Part shown: positions 1 to 10,514 of the stretch, piece after piece | Layout of the letters: each line of letters opens with the position of its first letter | Position numbering within the stretch: position 1 is the stretch's first letter | Assembly (NCBI RefSeq): GCF_963259705.1 | Contig: NC_081844.1 | Location: 46,142,001 to 46,206,000 of the forward strand | DNA length: 64,000 bases | Direction: 5' to 3' | Source of the DNA: Myotis daubentonii | Lineage: Eukaryota; Chordata; Mammalia; Chiroptera; Vespertilionidae | Program-made: the position numbers and the translations under genes | The notes under the pieces: generated by a model | The model's input: only the letters and a program-made list of their open reading frames with translations | The model's database searches: none | Told to the model about the DNA's origin: nothing

Positions 1-3000
1 TATTTCCTGAGCTTTATGCAGTTTTACATTTGGGGGAGATATGTTAAATAAGTTCTATGTTTTCCATTTTTCCAAGTAAAAGTGTGGCCTTTGCACTTCT
101 TCCAGAAGATTTGCACCTCTGAGTGTTTTGTTATGGTAGGTTGACCATTCAGAAATGACTGCAAACAAAGATTGCAAGGCAATGTGAAATCCAGACATCC
201 TAATTGATTTCCTAGGATGTAAATGTTAGTTCTAAGAGGAAACCATTTGAAAGCAGTTAGTTTAATGGGGTGCCCAACTGATGCCTATTAAAAGTTATCG
301 GTACAGATTAAAGATAAATTTTCTACATTGAAGAAAAAGCGTTTTAAAATAAGCATACGGAATACTTCATTCCTAATTTTACATTGTTAACCATGCCTAT
401 AAACTTCAAGCCTGCTAATATGTGCAAGAAAACAACGGTTACAACCACTTCTTCAAGGGTTAGCATTTATCAATGAAACAGCTGGACTCTCTCAACATCC
501 AATATCTTCGCCGGATTTTGACCTGAGAACCACCTGCTATTTTTAGATCATTGATTTTTCTAGAAACAGACAATTTGTGATACAAAGTAAAGATACGGTT
601 TTGCCCATGCATACTACATATCTATAACATAGAACACTGCATGTGAAACTGCAGAAACACCAGTGTGCCATGAGGTCTAGTCTCTTGTATTCTAGAGACA
701 ATTCATTTTCATACTAGTACAAGCCTCCAAAACTGGAATCTTTGTTTATAAATAAAAATAAAGCCAATAACAACATAACCTACTTATTTAATAAGAAGCA
801 ACCCCCAATACCTTTATTATCTGCCCCATAAACATATTTCCAGTGGAAGAGATCTGTTTCTTGTACAACCCATCTCTGGCTCTAGGGGTGCAGAACTATG
901 CTTTCCAGACTAGCACCATTCAACTCTTCTTGTGGTTTTTATAGTGCTCACATATTTGTCCTTAGAATGGATGGCATTATTATTTATGGGGAGAGGTCCT
1001 TGTTGCCACCTGTTGCTAGTGGGAGTGGATTTATGCGATATCCTGAGAAAAATGATTCTCTGAGACTCGCACAGGAGAATGAATGATTTTTACTTGAGTG
1101 AAATTAAATCCTTGGGTTTCCAAGGTCTCATTTCCCCTTGGTCCCGCCAAGGAAGAAGTGTAGCTGTGGCTCCAATAGGACTAGAGTCAGAGTTAGTGTC
1201 CAGAGTTTTTGTTCTTTGTTGGGACAACACAATTCAGCATCGGGCTAGCTTAGCTTGTGTTCCATACTGCAGTCCGTCAGTGAATTGTACATGGGGCCCG
1301 CAAGGCCATGTGGCTATGGAGGAAACACAGGCGAATGCAAGGAAGCAGAAATGAGAGGCCTATGAGCCAAGAGGAACAAGAGGGTGAATTCCTTTTGGGA
1401 GGTTATGTATTCCCAGATTTTCGTGAGCTTGCAGTGGCCATGGTCTTGCTGGCCAATGATCTCTGTTCCCAGCTGTAACTAACAGGCACCTGCCCTAGTC
1501 ACCCCAACTTCATGTGCATGCATCTATTTATCTTTTGTTAGTCCTTCATCCCCAGTGTTTTACAGGGAATGGGCCCATGGTTCCGTGGGGAGTTTGAAAC
1601 TGCAGCTTCCTGGTGAAGCTGCCCAAATGACATCCCTATCATCTATCATGTCTGGCCTTCCCTTTGCTCCTTTCCTATTATTGATAACTAGCTAATTACA
1701 ACAGTGTCAGTATGATAGCAAATCACACTCTAGTAACCAATAGTCTTTAGTATATTTCCATAGAACACGCTGAAAACTCTAGATGTTATTTCCTCTGTTC
1801 TTAAACAATTTGCACCCTACCTGTCACCATGCCTCGAGTTGAAAGAATGATAAATCAGAAACGAACCCTGCAGGTTCCTCTTTTGCCAAGCCCAGTTAGA
1901 AGTTTCTAGTAGGCAACTGAATCTTTCTTCCCATTTGTTCACAATTTAATCACATTTTAAACAAATGTTCCTTCTTAGTACTTTGCTTTTAAACACTGCC
2001 TGCTGTCATAAAAAAATAAATTATAATGCTTTAATGATTCGCAATTTGCACTTCTAATCACCTCAAACTATGAATGCCTGCAGCACTATGTGAAACAGAC
2101 TGTGATGCATTCCTCAGTGGAAAAAAAGATAAAAAATAATATGACTCTTTAAAAGACGGATGTCCGTATAAATACCCAACAAAAATAACTTCCAACAACA
2201 ACATGAGATAAGTACCACAGAAGTCCAACTTCTGTTGTTCAGGGTTTCTGATCGCTGTGGTGACACAAAGGGCAGGTGCATGGGCCAGCTGGGCATGTTG
2301 AAGTACAGAAGCCTATCTCCATCTTGCAAATAATGAAAACCTTAAAATAGTATTCTCTCATGAACAGGGCTTTCCTAGAATGCAAAGCATATAGATTAAA
2401 AAAAGGGGGGGGGAGGGCAGGACAGCTAGATAACACAGCCACCAAGAGAATCCATTTCTTTCCAGTCCTCAAACACCACAAAATATTTCTAGCCTTTGTA
2501 TACCAGGGACCAGAATGAACCTCATTAGAACAATGATGCAGTTACTCCAGGTAGAGGAATTAATTTTCCACGAAACTTTAAATCCTTTCCCTTAAAAGTG
2601 TTAAGGCCTTTTTTTCTTTGCTTCTTGCAATGTAATAGCTTCATTACACTAATTCAGTGCATTGGAAACTGCCTCCCTTTTATCACAACCTCCTGATCCC
2701 TCAGCCAGGCTCATTCTGCATGCCATCCATTTTGTGAATGAAGTGTGAAAATAGCTCTTTGTTTACATAAAGAAGGCAATAGAGAGTAGTGTGGACACAG
2801 GCTGAGCTGATTTGAGTGTAACTGAGGCTCTGCAGCCTGCCCTTCTCACCAGTTCAGAACATCCAAACATGCCTAATGACTGGGAGAAAATTCCAACACT
2901 AAGCAGTTCCCTGCACACACCAAAGCAGAGCTCTGCTATTACATGCCTGCTTAGAAAATCACCAGAAACCAAGGGGTTTGACTAAATCTGAAACATGAAG

Positions 3001-3085
3001 GCAACATTTCCTTTTATTCTGTTAGTGAACAGCAAAGTCTGCCTGCAGGAAGCATTGGGGCCTTTGAATACATACACCCAGGACA
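1..3085. other. PDGFC: Intronic stretch, no recognised element
   Basis: AT-rich single-copy-looking sequence. The short ORFs (62-91 codons) have no family signature and no splice or promoter context. A G9 run at 2405-2413 is the only simple repeat seen. Confidence 0.6.
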
Positions 3086-3089
3086 CCTT

Positions 3090-3530
3090 ATAGCTTTTTT
3101 CCTGCCTCTCTCTACTCATGCTTAACACTAGGCTCTTCTTGTCTCTCACTCATGATACGCCTTTGCCGGCCTCTGTTCTTTCGCAGGCTGTTCCTTCTGT
3201 CTAGAATGCTTCCCTCTTTTTCTCTCTCCGACCCACTTCAAAATAAGTCACTTCCTCTGTGGGAACTTTACTCCTTGCCCGTCTTTTCCAGGTAGAATCA
3301 GCCGTTTAGTCAATCAGTAGAGGGTTTTAGAATTGAGCTAAAGCAACTGTGTTCCTATAGCTCTTGGAGCACAGAACTAATAGACCATGAGATGAAAAAC
3401 ACAGGCCCTGCCATTCCCCTGGGACAGAACTTCTCAAGGGCAGGGACGGAATCGCGTTCTTCGTGGCCCCAGTACCTGGGGCAGAGCTCAGCCAAGAGCA
3501 GATGCTCGTAAATATTTGCTGAATAAAAAA
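3090..3530 (+). mobile_element. L2 LINE 3' fragment
   Basis: Contains the L2 tail signature: a CTGTTC...TCTAGAATGCTTCCC motif, then CAAGGGCAGGGACGG, CCCCAGTACCTGGGGCAGAGC and a GCTCGTAAATATTTGCTGAATAAA ending. Diverged, as expected for an ancient mammalian repeat. Confidence 0.75.
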
Positions 3531-3579
3531 ACAATGTTCTAATAAAACATTAGACCGTTTAACTCACGAAGGAAGAGGC

Positions 3580-3785
3580 ACGTGGCTCCGAGTCCTGGCT
3601 TGGAGTCAGACCTAAGTCCAAACGTTTAGCAGCTGCGGGACCTTGGCTAAGCTACTGAGCCGGCGAAGCCTTGCTGTTTCTCCTCATACCTCATGGTGAG
3701 GTTATAAAGATAAACTGTATACTGTCTGCAAACACTGAGCACCTGACAGGCACTCCTGGGGAGTCACTATTTTAAGCATCATAAA
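3580..3785 (+). mobile_element. MIR SINE
   Basis: Carries the MIR core order: GAGTCAGACCTAAGTCCAAA, GCGGGACCTTGGCTAAGCTACTGAGCC, CTCATACCTCATGGTGAGG and GAGCACCTGACAGGCACTC. Old and diverged. Confidence 0.75.
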
Positions 3786-3789
3786 ACCA

Positions 3790-5160
3790 GAGGCAAAAAA
3801 AGAAAAACAAAAAAATACAGAGGCTCACTAAGGACTCTTTAGACCCATTCAACACGCGTCCCTCCACCCCCCCCCCCAAAGAATGCATCCAAAGCCTGCC
3901 TCTTTTGTGTCCTTCCTGGGAGTTCTTACTGATTTCTTATCAGTACACAGTGTACATAACAGTAATGCAAATCTATATCCTTGTCCTTACCATTAATTGG
4001 CCTCGTGCGGCTTGGGGGTGTTGGTTTTCCTCAAGAAAACAGATGTCCACTTTGCCTCTGCACCTCCCCCTGCCCCGCCAAAACCCAGCATCAACCCAAT
4101 ACACCTTATTTGATTGAGAAATGGCTCAGGCACTATTCAATGGGAAAAAGGTCAAGTATATAAAAAAAATCATACTTTGAAAATAAAAGTGGAGCTAAGT
4201 CTAGCACCAAGAAAGCAGAATTACCAAAGCCATCCCGGCAAAGATGGTTCGGTTTAGAAACCAGGCCAATGTCCAGGGAGGAAGCTGCTCGGTCACCAGG
4301 GCACTGGAAATCACCCCTTGAAGATGGCATGTGAGGTCTCATGTGAAGTCAGATCATTGATCAAATTGGCTAAACTCAATTAAAAGGTATGCTCAGGAAA
4401 TAAAAAACAAAATGAGATAATGAGACCAACATATATCACTCTTAACAAATTGGCTGTAATGAAAGATGTAATTAATTTAACTCCTCTTTAGAATTTTTAA
4501 CTTCTTGGCCCTCAATTTTAGGAACGTTACAAACAAAAATTTCAAAAAGGTAAATTAATCCTGTTTCAGGCAATCTATTCAAGGCCACAGCTATGAATTT
4601 CTTTCCTGATGCTTTTGACTTCAAAGTGAAATCTGAACCTCTATATCGATTATCCTATACAATATGGTGTAAATAAAAATTAAGGTTGCTCGTGAAATCC
4701 ATTGCAAAGACTAACAGGCCGTGCTTTCCAGGCTATGCTTCTTATTCACTCCTATGTTACTTTCACCACTGAGATAACTTGCTAAATCAAATGTTCAAAA
4801 TTATCTTTTTAAAATTCCTCCCTTATGGAGCCATGTGTTCCAATGTCAACCATCTCCTTTATCATCACCAATTAACCAACCAAAATATTAAAATAAACAT
4901 CATTCATCCATGAACCTGGTACACCTACTTAAAATAATGTCCTATAATGTAATAGTAACAATTCCAAAGGTAGTATTTCAAGTAGTTTGTAAAATTTGTC
5001 CTATTTCCACCCTAAAAGAAGTATTATACTATACATTAAATTATCTGTTCCATTTAATTAATTTGATTATTTTGAGATTGTATTCTTTAGTGATCTTGTA
5101 AAGAATGTTTCCGAATCAAGGGAGTCTCACCTCCTTTCACAACCTGCAAAGTATGCAACC
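3790..5160. other. PDGFC: Intronic stretch, no recognised element
   Basis: Holds a poly-C run (3868-3877) and otherwise AT-rich unique-looking sequence. I see no gene or intact repeat. Confidence 0.55.
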
Positions 5161-5168
5161 CCCTAAAA

Positions 5169-5475
5169 CAATGGTTCTCAACCTTCCTAATGCTGTGACC
5201 CTTTAATACAGTTCCTCATGTTGTGGTGACCCCCAACCATAAAATTATTTTCATTGTTACTTCATAACTGTAATTTTGCTTCTGTTATGAATTGTAATAT
5301 AAATATCTGATATGAAGGATGTATTTTCATTGTTACAAATTGAACATAATTAAAGCATAGTGATTATTCACAAAAACAATATATAATTATGCGTTTTCGG
5401 ATGGTCTTAGGCGACCCCTGTGAAAGCGTCATTCGACCTCCAAAGGCGTCGCAACCCACAGGTTGAGAACCACTG
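5169..5475. mobile_element. Non-autonomous hAT element (SPIN/URR1-like MITE), 307 bp
   Basis: Terminal inverted repeats read CAATGGTTCTCAACC on the left and GGTTGAGAACCACTG on the right, typical of hAT elements of the SPIN/URR1 group. Both ends are flanked by a perfect 8-bp target duplication CCCTAAAA (5161-5168 and 5476-5483), the length hAT transposases make. The right arm keeps several CpGs (GGCGACCCC, GCGTCATTCGACC), suggesting moderate age. There is no transposase ORF, so it was mobilised in trans. The family name is from memory of consensus sequences. Confidence 0.88.
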
Positions 5476-5959
5476 CCCTAAAATAATCAAGAAATGCTTT
5501 TATACGAAGCATTGGAATTTTAAAACTAGAATTCTATTTGCCTAACTGGTTCTCACATAAGGAACACTATATCACCACATTAGCAGTTTAACACTGTTGT
5601 ATTCAACAGTGACCTTGACAATGTTAACTTTAGCCCTCTAAGCTTCACTTTACACATCAGTGAGGATAGGTTCCTTAGGAACCTTCCAGTCCTAACATTC
5701 CACTCACCATGTTCACTGCTCATTTCTGGCCTATGCAAGGTATCAGTGAGCCATAAGCAAAAGATTGAAGAAAGCACACAGATTTTGGAAGCATGTCAGT
5801 CATTCAAAATTCACCATTCTTAAGAGTCCGTGGCCCATATCATAACCTTATTTTCAGAAAATATAGAGGTACAGTCAGCAATGACACTTTTAAGAGAGTA
5901 ACTAGATTTCTAGGAAATATCCCCACTTACTTGGTATATACTCACCTAGAAACATGGTA

Positions 5960-6204
5960 CATAGTTGACCCTTGAACAATGCAAAGTGGTTAGGGGTACT
6001 GATCCCCCATAATAAAAAAATCCAAGCAAAATTTTGACTCCCCCCAAAACTTAACTACAGTTGGCCTTTTGCATCTTTGAATTCAAAAAACAGTATTTTC
6101 AATCCATGGTTGGCAATCTGCTATTGAGAATGTGAAAATACAGTTTCTATCCGTGGTTGGTTGAATCTGCTGATGCCAAAATCTGGGATATGAAGGACCT
6201 ATTG
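5960..6204 (+). mobile_element. Tigger-type (pogo) DNA transposon fragment
   Basis: Begins near AGTTGACCCTTGAACAATGC, the Tigger3/4-type terminus, and contains the internal motif AATCCATGGTTGG...CGTGGTTGGTTGAATCTGC ending at GGACCTATTG. TA dinucleotides at both ends fit the Tc1/mariner-superfamily target duplication. Non-coding. Confidence 0.7.
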
Positions 6205-6406
6205 TACTTACTTTTAAAGCCCCTGTATAAGTGACCAGGTAGGTTAAACCCATGTTGTTTAGAAGTCAGCAGAATTACTAGTAATAAGGGGGTAAAGTAA
6301 TACTCTGATTTGCATATCTTATCACAAACAATAAATAAACAATTTTATCTTCCTATAAAAAAAAGTAGAACAATGTAGAAGTTCCAAGACCAAAAAGAAA
6401 TCTTCT

Positions 6407-6630
6407 GCCCTAACTGGTTTGGCTCAGTGGATAGAGCGTCGGCCTGCGGACTGAAGGGTCCCAGGTTCAATTCCGATCAAGGGCATGTACCCTGGTTGTG
6501 GGCACATCCCCAGTAGGGGGTGTGCAGGAGGCAGCTAATCGATGTTTCTCTCTCATTGATGTTTCTAACTCTCTATCCTCTCCCTTCCTCTCTGTAAAAA
6601 ATCAAAAAAATATATATATTTTTAAAAAAG
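6407..6630 (+). mobile_element. Ves SINE (GATAGAGCGTCGG subfamily)
   Basis: Head GCTCAGTGGATAGAGCGTCGG, the B-box-like GGTTCAATTCCGATCAAGG, then GGAGGCAGCTAATCGATG and the CTCTGTAAAAAATC tail. About 224 bp, full length, plus orientation, ending in an A/T-rich tail. Confidence 0.9.
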
Positions 6631-6639
6631 AAGAAATAG

Positions 6640-7500
6640 TCAAAGATGGCCTGCCATTCTGGTCAACATCATAGTCTTGCTCTAATATGGCACTACATCC
6701 AGAACCATTCAGTAAATATTTATTGGGTGCATACTATATTCATGCCTGTTCTGGATTCTGGAGCTCTCACAGAGAGCAAAAATCTGACTAGGTACACGCC
6801 CTCAGGGAAGTTACATTTTGTGAGGTTGGTGGTTGAGGTAGGTTCACAATTAATTAACTAACTAACAACAAGAATATCAAGGAATGGTAAGTGCTGTGTA
6901 GTTCAGTAACCTTAATGTAATAGTGAGAGCTGGCTAATTTAGACCAAATGGCAGGAAAAAAATCTCTCTGAAAGGTGATTCATCGAATCTAGATGATAGG
7001 AAGGCATTACCCATGCAAAAGCAGCTGATCTGTGTTGCCCGGGGAAGCAGGAACAACCAATTAAGGGTTGCAATCCTATTCCATATGTGCCATATCCCCC
7101 ATCCCCACCTCACATACCAGGCCCCAAACCTTGAGGACCTGGAACCAAAGCAGCTACAAGAAAGAGACTTGAAAGAGATCATACCTATCCTTACTCCATG
7201 CCCTTCCAGCTATGGGCTGGGCCTGAGCTGCCAAGCAGGGAGAAGAGATAGGAGTTTGAAATCCAATGTAAACTATTATCTAGAGCTAAAAGTGTCAAAA
7301 TGCTTAACAATCAGAATGGCAGGCATATTGACTGATCAGGAAGAAAGCCAGCAGGGTTGGAGTAGTGCCCTAGAAGTTCTGAACTGTGCCAGGCATTGAC
7401 TCTGTAGTTTCTGGTTCATAGATGGTCCATTTGTCCTGGAAGAGTAGCCCAGGCTCCTGCCCAACCCACTGGGAATATTTCACTATTTTAACAATCTGTA
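6640..7500. other. PDGFC: Intronic stretch with an ancient dispersed-repeat motif
   Basis: The part from 6703 to about 6990 has the widespread mammalian motif of the form AGTAAATATTTATTGGGTGC...ACTATATTCATGCC followed by a 'gtaagtgctgtgtag...gagagctgg' segment; I recognise it as an old dispersed repeat but cannot name the family. A 128-codon ORF at 7013-7399 (+) has no recognisable domain and I treat it as chance. Confidence 0.45.
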
Positions 7501-7507
7501 AGGTAGT

Positions 7508-7838
7508 TGTTAGGTTTGATCAAATAATTGAATCAATACCCCTCCCATGGGAACTGACCTTTAGGCCACTTCACAAGGGACATTCCCTTTAGCTTAGACC
7601 AGGTTCCACTTGCTAAAACCATTATCTCTCCCCTCTGGACTTTCCCAGAATCCAGACCCGCCCAGATACTTCCCCGCCAGAAAAGCTCGCCTAGAGTTCT
7701 TTAAAACCGCTGACTCCCTGTCTCTGGGGGCTGGTGCCATTTTTGGGCTCAGCCCATCTGGATTTCCAGATGACCTAATAAATGTATAATCCCTCACCAC
7801 TTTCGGCCTGGTGCATTTCTCCTTCAGCTACCCTAACA
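7508..7838 (+). mobile_element. Solo LTR of an endogenous retrovirus, 331 bp
   Basis: Bounded by TGTTAG and CTAACA, an inverted TG...CA terminus, and flanked by a perfect 5-bp target duplication GTAGT (7503-7507 and 7839-7843). It has a TTTAAAA TATA-like box near 7699 and an AATAAA polyadenylation signal at 7777-7782, in U3-R-U5 order on the plus strand. No internal viral sequence flanks it, so it is a recombination-derived solo LTR. ERV class is not assigned; the small LTR with this architecture suggests class I. Confidence 0.85.
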
Positions 7839-7844
7839 GTAGTA

Positions 7845-8195
7845 ATGGTGCATACCAACTGAAAATCAACCAGTAGAGGTGTCCTTAGGCAACAAGAAAG
7901 AGAAATTTGAAAAAAATCACAGTTGGAAGCAGTGTTGAAAAAAATGATACAAAGGGATTGCTTAATAAATGAGTTCCATAGAAATTATATCATTCTATAG
8001 AGATATTCTAGCTACATATATTGCTTCCAAATAAAACAATCAGAAACACCAAAATTAGACTAAGTAAAGGAAGTGACTTTCATTATGACTGTCACCATTT
8101 GGGTTGATACAAATAGAAACCTATGATAAAATTTTTACCAGTCTTAAAAACATTTGCGGGAGCTGTGGTATGAGAATGTGGATCTTATGAATCCA
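7845..8195. other. PDGFC: Intronic stretch, nothing recognised
   Basis: AT-rich sequence between the solo LTR and the HeliBat; no gene or repeat recognised. Confidence 0.5.
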
Positions 8196-8208
8196 CTAGA
8201 GGTCTCCA

Positions 8209-8559
8209 CTAGAGGTCTGGTGCATGGATTCGTGCACCGGTGAGATCCCTTGCCCTGGCCAATGGGGATCGGACAGAAACTGACTCTCTGACATCCTCCG
8301 AGGGGTCTGGATTGGGAGAGGGTGCAGGCCAGGCTGAGGGACCCCACCAGTGCACGATCGGGGCTGGAGAGGGATCACAGGAGGGCTCCAGGGTGTTTCC
8401 GGCCCATCTGATTCAGTCCCGATCAGCCAGACCCCAGCAGCAAGCAAACCTACCGGTTGGAGCATCTACCCCCTGGTGGTTAGTGCACATGATAGCGACT
8501 GGTCGTACGGTTGAACGGTCAGAGGGACAATTAGCATATTAAGCTTTTATATACATAAA
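8209..8559 (-). mobile_element. HeliBat-type non-autonomous Helitron, about 351 bp
   Basis: Read on the minus strand, the 3' end is the hairpin GGTGCACGAAT/CCATGCACC followed by AGACCTCTAG and a T, as Helitrons require; the 5' end is a degraded TATATAAAAGCTTAATATGC. The interior has the HeliBat signature of a GAGGGTGCAGGCC-type segment. No Rep/helicase coding capacity. A 13-bp copy of the terminus (8196-8208) abuts it. Confidence 0.85.
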
Positions 8560-10212
8560 TTGGTTAATTATAATTTCTTTAACACACAAAACATTATCAT
8601 TAGAATCCTGTTTCTACAAATACTGGCATATTTGTAGATGAAACAGAATTTGAGCAGAACAAAGGGAGAAAAAACATGAAGTGGAAGAGAAGATAAAGAA
8701 GATGTGTAAGAAATAAGTTTCATGAAGGATGCCATGAGAACAGACAAAGCCAAGACTTGGGTGCCTGAGCCAGAGCTCTACAAAACAGCCCCTTTGGGGA
8801 AAGTTTAGTATGGAACCCTAGAGTCTGTTTACAACTATTTAACAAGTCACAGTCTAGTCCTTGAAGCTTCTCCCAGACCCTAGTACTTTCTGATTACCTT
8901 TCAGAGGTGCATACAGAGTATATCAAGTTCAATGTAAAAGATAACGGTTGCTAGGGGAGAAAAGTTACCATAAAATAGAACGGGACTTTTTTGTCACCTA
9001 TGGTGAAAAGAAATGCTCATCATTACATAATGCCACTTCATTTCTTCAACTTCCTCAACTATCTCAAACCGAACAGAGAACCAGGAGGAAGTTGCTTTTT
9101 TTTTTTTTTTTGAAAAAGTAAAATAAAAACCTCTAACAACCAAAATAAATGTCACAAAGGTCACACATTGCAACTTATAGACTAACTGGCAGGAAAGTCC
9201 CTTTAGGCCTTCGTCAGAGCCTATTCGCTCTTAGACGCTATTCTAGGAATTATGATCATCTGTTTTTCAGTAAAATAGAGCTTTGGAGCTGCCACCTAAA
9301 AAGGGTGCGGGGAGTGGGCACAATTTTGTTAGATACAGAGACATAGGCAGCAGGAGAAGGAGAGAGCTGGCACGGGGGGGGGGGGGGGGGGAAGAGACAG
9401 AAAAGCCATAAACACAAGATACACATTCTCAAAAAGGCATTAGGATGCATTACTAGGGGAACATTTGGCATTTGAAGTAAATGGCCTATAGGCAGGCCAC
9501 AAAGGCCTTAAGGAAAAGAGCACACACCATAAGTAAGGCGGATAAGGACAACCTTAACTAGCATAGGGATATGCCAAATCTTCACTCAAAATGGTTATAG
9601 AAAATGAGAGCACTAATTAGCATGTTTCAGGTCAATGGAATTAAAATCACTCACCAATAGTGCACAGTAGATGAGGCCTTACTCCATCAAGAACTTTGTG
9701 ATAGAGTCTATTTGGACTACACGCAATGGATAAAGTGAGCCTTGTTTCATTTTGGTTTTTGATGTATGTGATTCTTTCTGCTACAACTCAGAATGCCACC
9801 CCAGAACTTACTCATTTCATGGCAGGCATTCTCCTCTAAAATGAGTGCACACAGATAATAGTAATTTTTCCCGTGGTCATACAGAACGTATAGACCAGAA
9901 ACCCTATGTAAGTCAGTGTTTTTATCTTTTTTCTCCTTCTTTAAGCTAAATCTGGAGACCAATGGTTTATATGTGAGACTTTGGGATTGGAAGTAAGGTT
10001 AAGCATGAATGACACAAAGACAACTTACAATATCAGAGGATAAAGTGGCAGGAATTGCAATACAGTATTACATTAAAACCCAGGAAAGTAATAACAGTAA
10101 ACAACACCGATCCCTCAAAACTAATTTGGAAACCCCTCCACATGTTCCGGTCTAATTCCAAATATCTAATATTGGCTATAGCAATCAATTTACATTTATA
10201 ACACATCTTTTG
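8560..10212. other. PDGFC: Intronic stretch with homopolymers only
   Basis: Unique-looking AT-rich sequence with a poly-T run (about 9096-9111) and an 18-base G run at 9374-9391. No gene or transposon recognised. Confidence 0.55.
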
Positions 10213-10214
10213 TT

Positions 10215-10510
10215 CTCCTTTTTTAATTATTAGTTTCAGGTGTACAGCACAGTGCTTAGACAATCACAAACTTTACACAGTGTTCCCCCTGATATTTCCA
10301 GTACCCACCTGGCACCAGACATAGTTATTACAATATTACTGATTACATTTCCTACTTTACATTCCCATGACTATTTTGTAACTACCAACCTGTACTTTTC
10401 AATCTCTTCACCTTTGTCACCCAGTGCCCCAACTCTTCCTCCCTTCTGACAACCATCAGTCTGTTCTCTGTATCTACGAGTCTCTTTCTGTTCTCTGTGT
10501 TCGTTTATAT
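10215..10510. mobile_element. L1 LINE fragment
   Basis: Matches a common mammalian L1 segment by the ordered motifs TTTCAGGTGTACAGCACAGTG, CCACCTGGCACCAGACATAG, TTATTACAATATTACTGATT, CATGACTATTTTGTAACTAC and CAACCATCAGTCTGTTCTCT. Old, truncated at both ends, no intact ORF. Confidence 0.7.
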
Positions 10511-10514
10511 TGTA

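Noticed and set aside
6407..6480. tRNA-like head of Ves SINEs as a functional tRNA gene
   Set aside because: The A/B-box remnants belong to the SINE promoter; no acceptor stem or complete cloverleaf is present.
7013..7399. 128-codon ORF on the plus strand
   Set aside because: Lies in intron 1 over old dispersed-repeat sequence; composition is not protein-like and no family is recognised.
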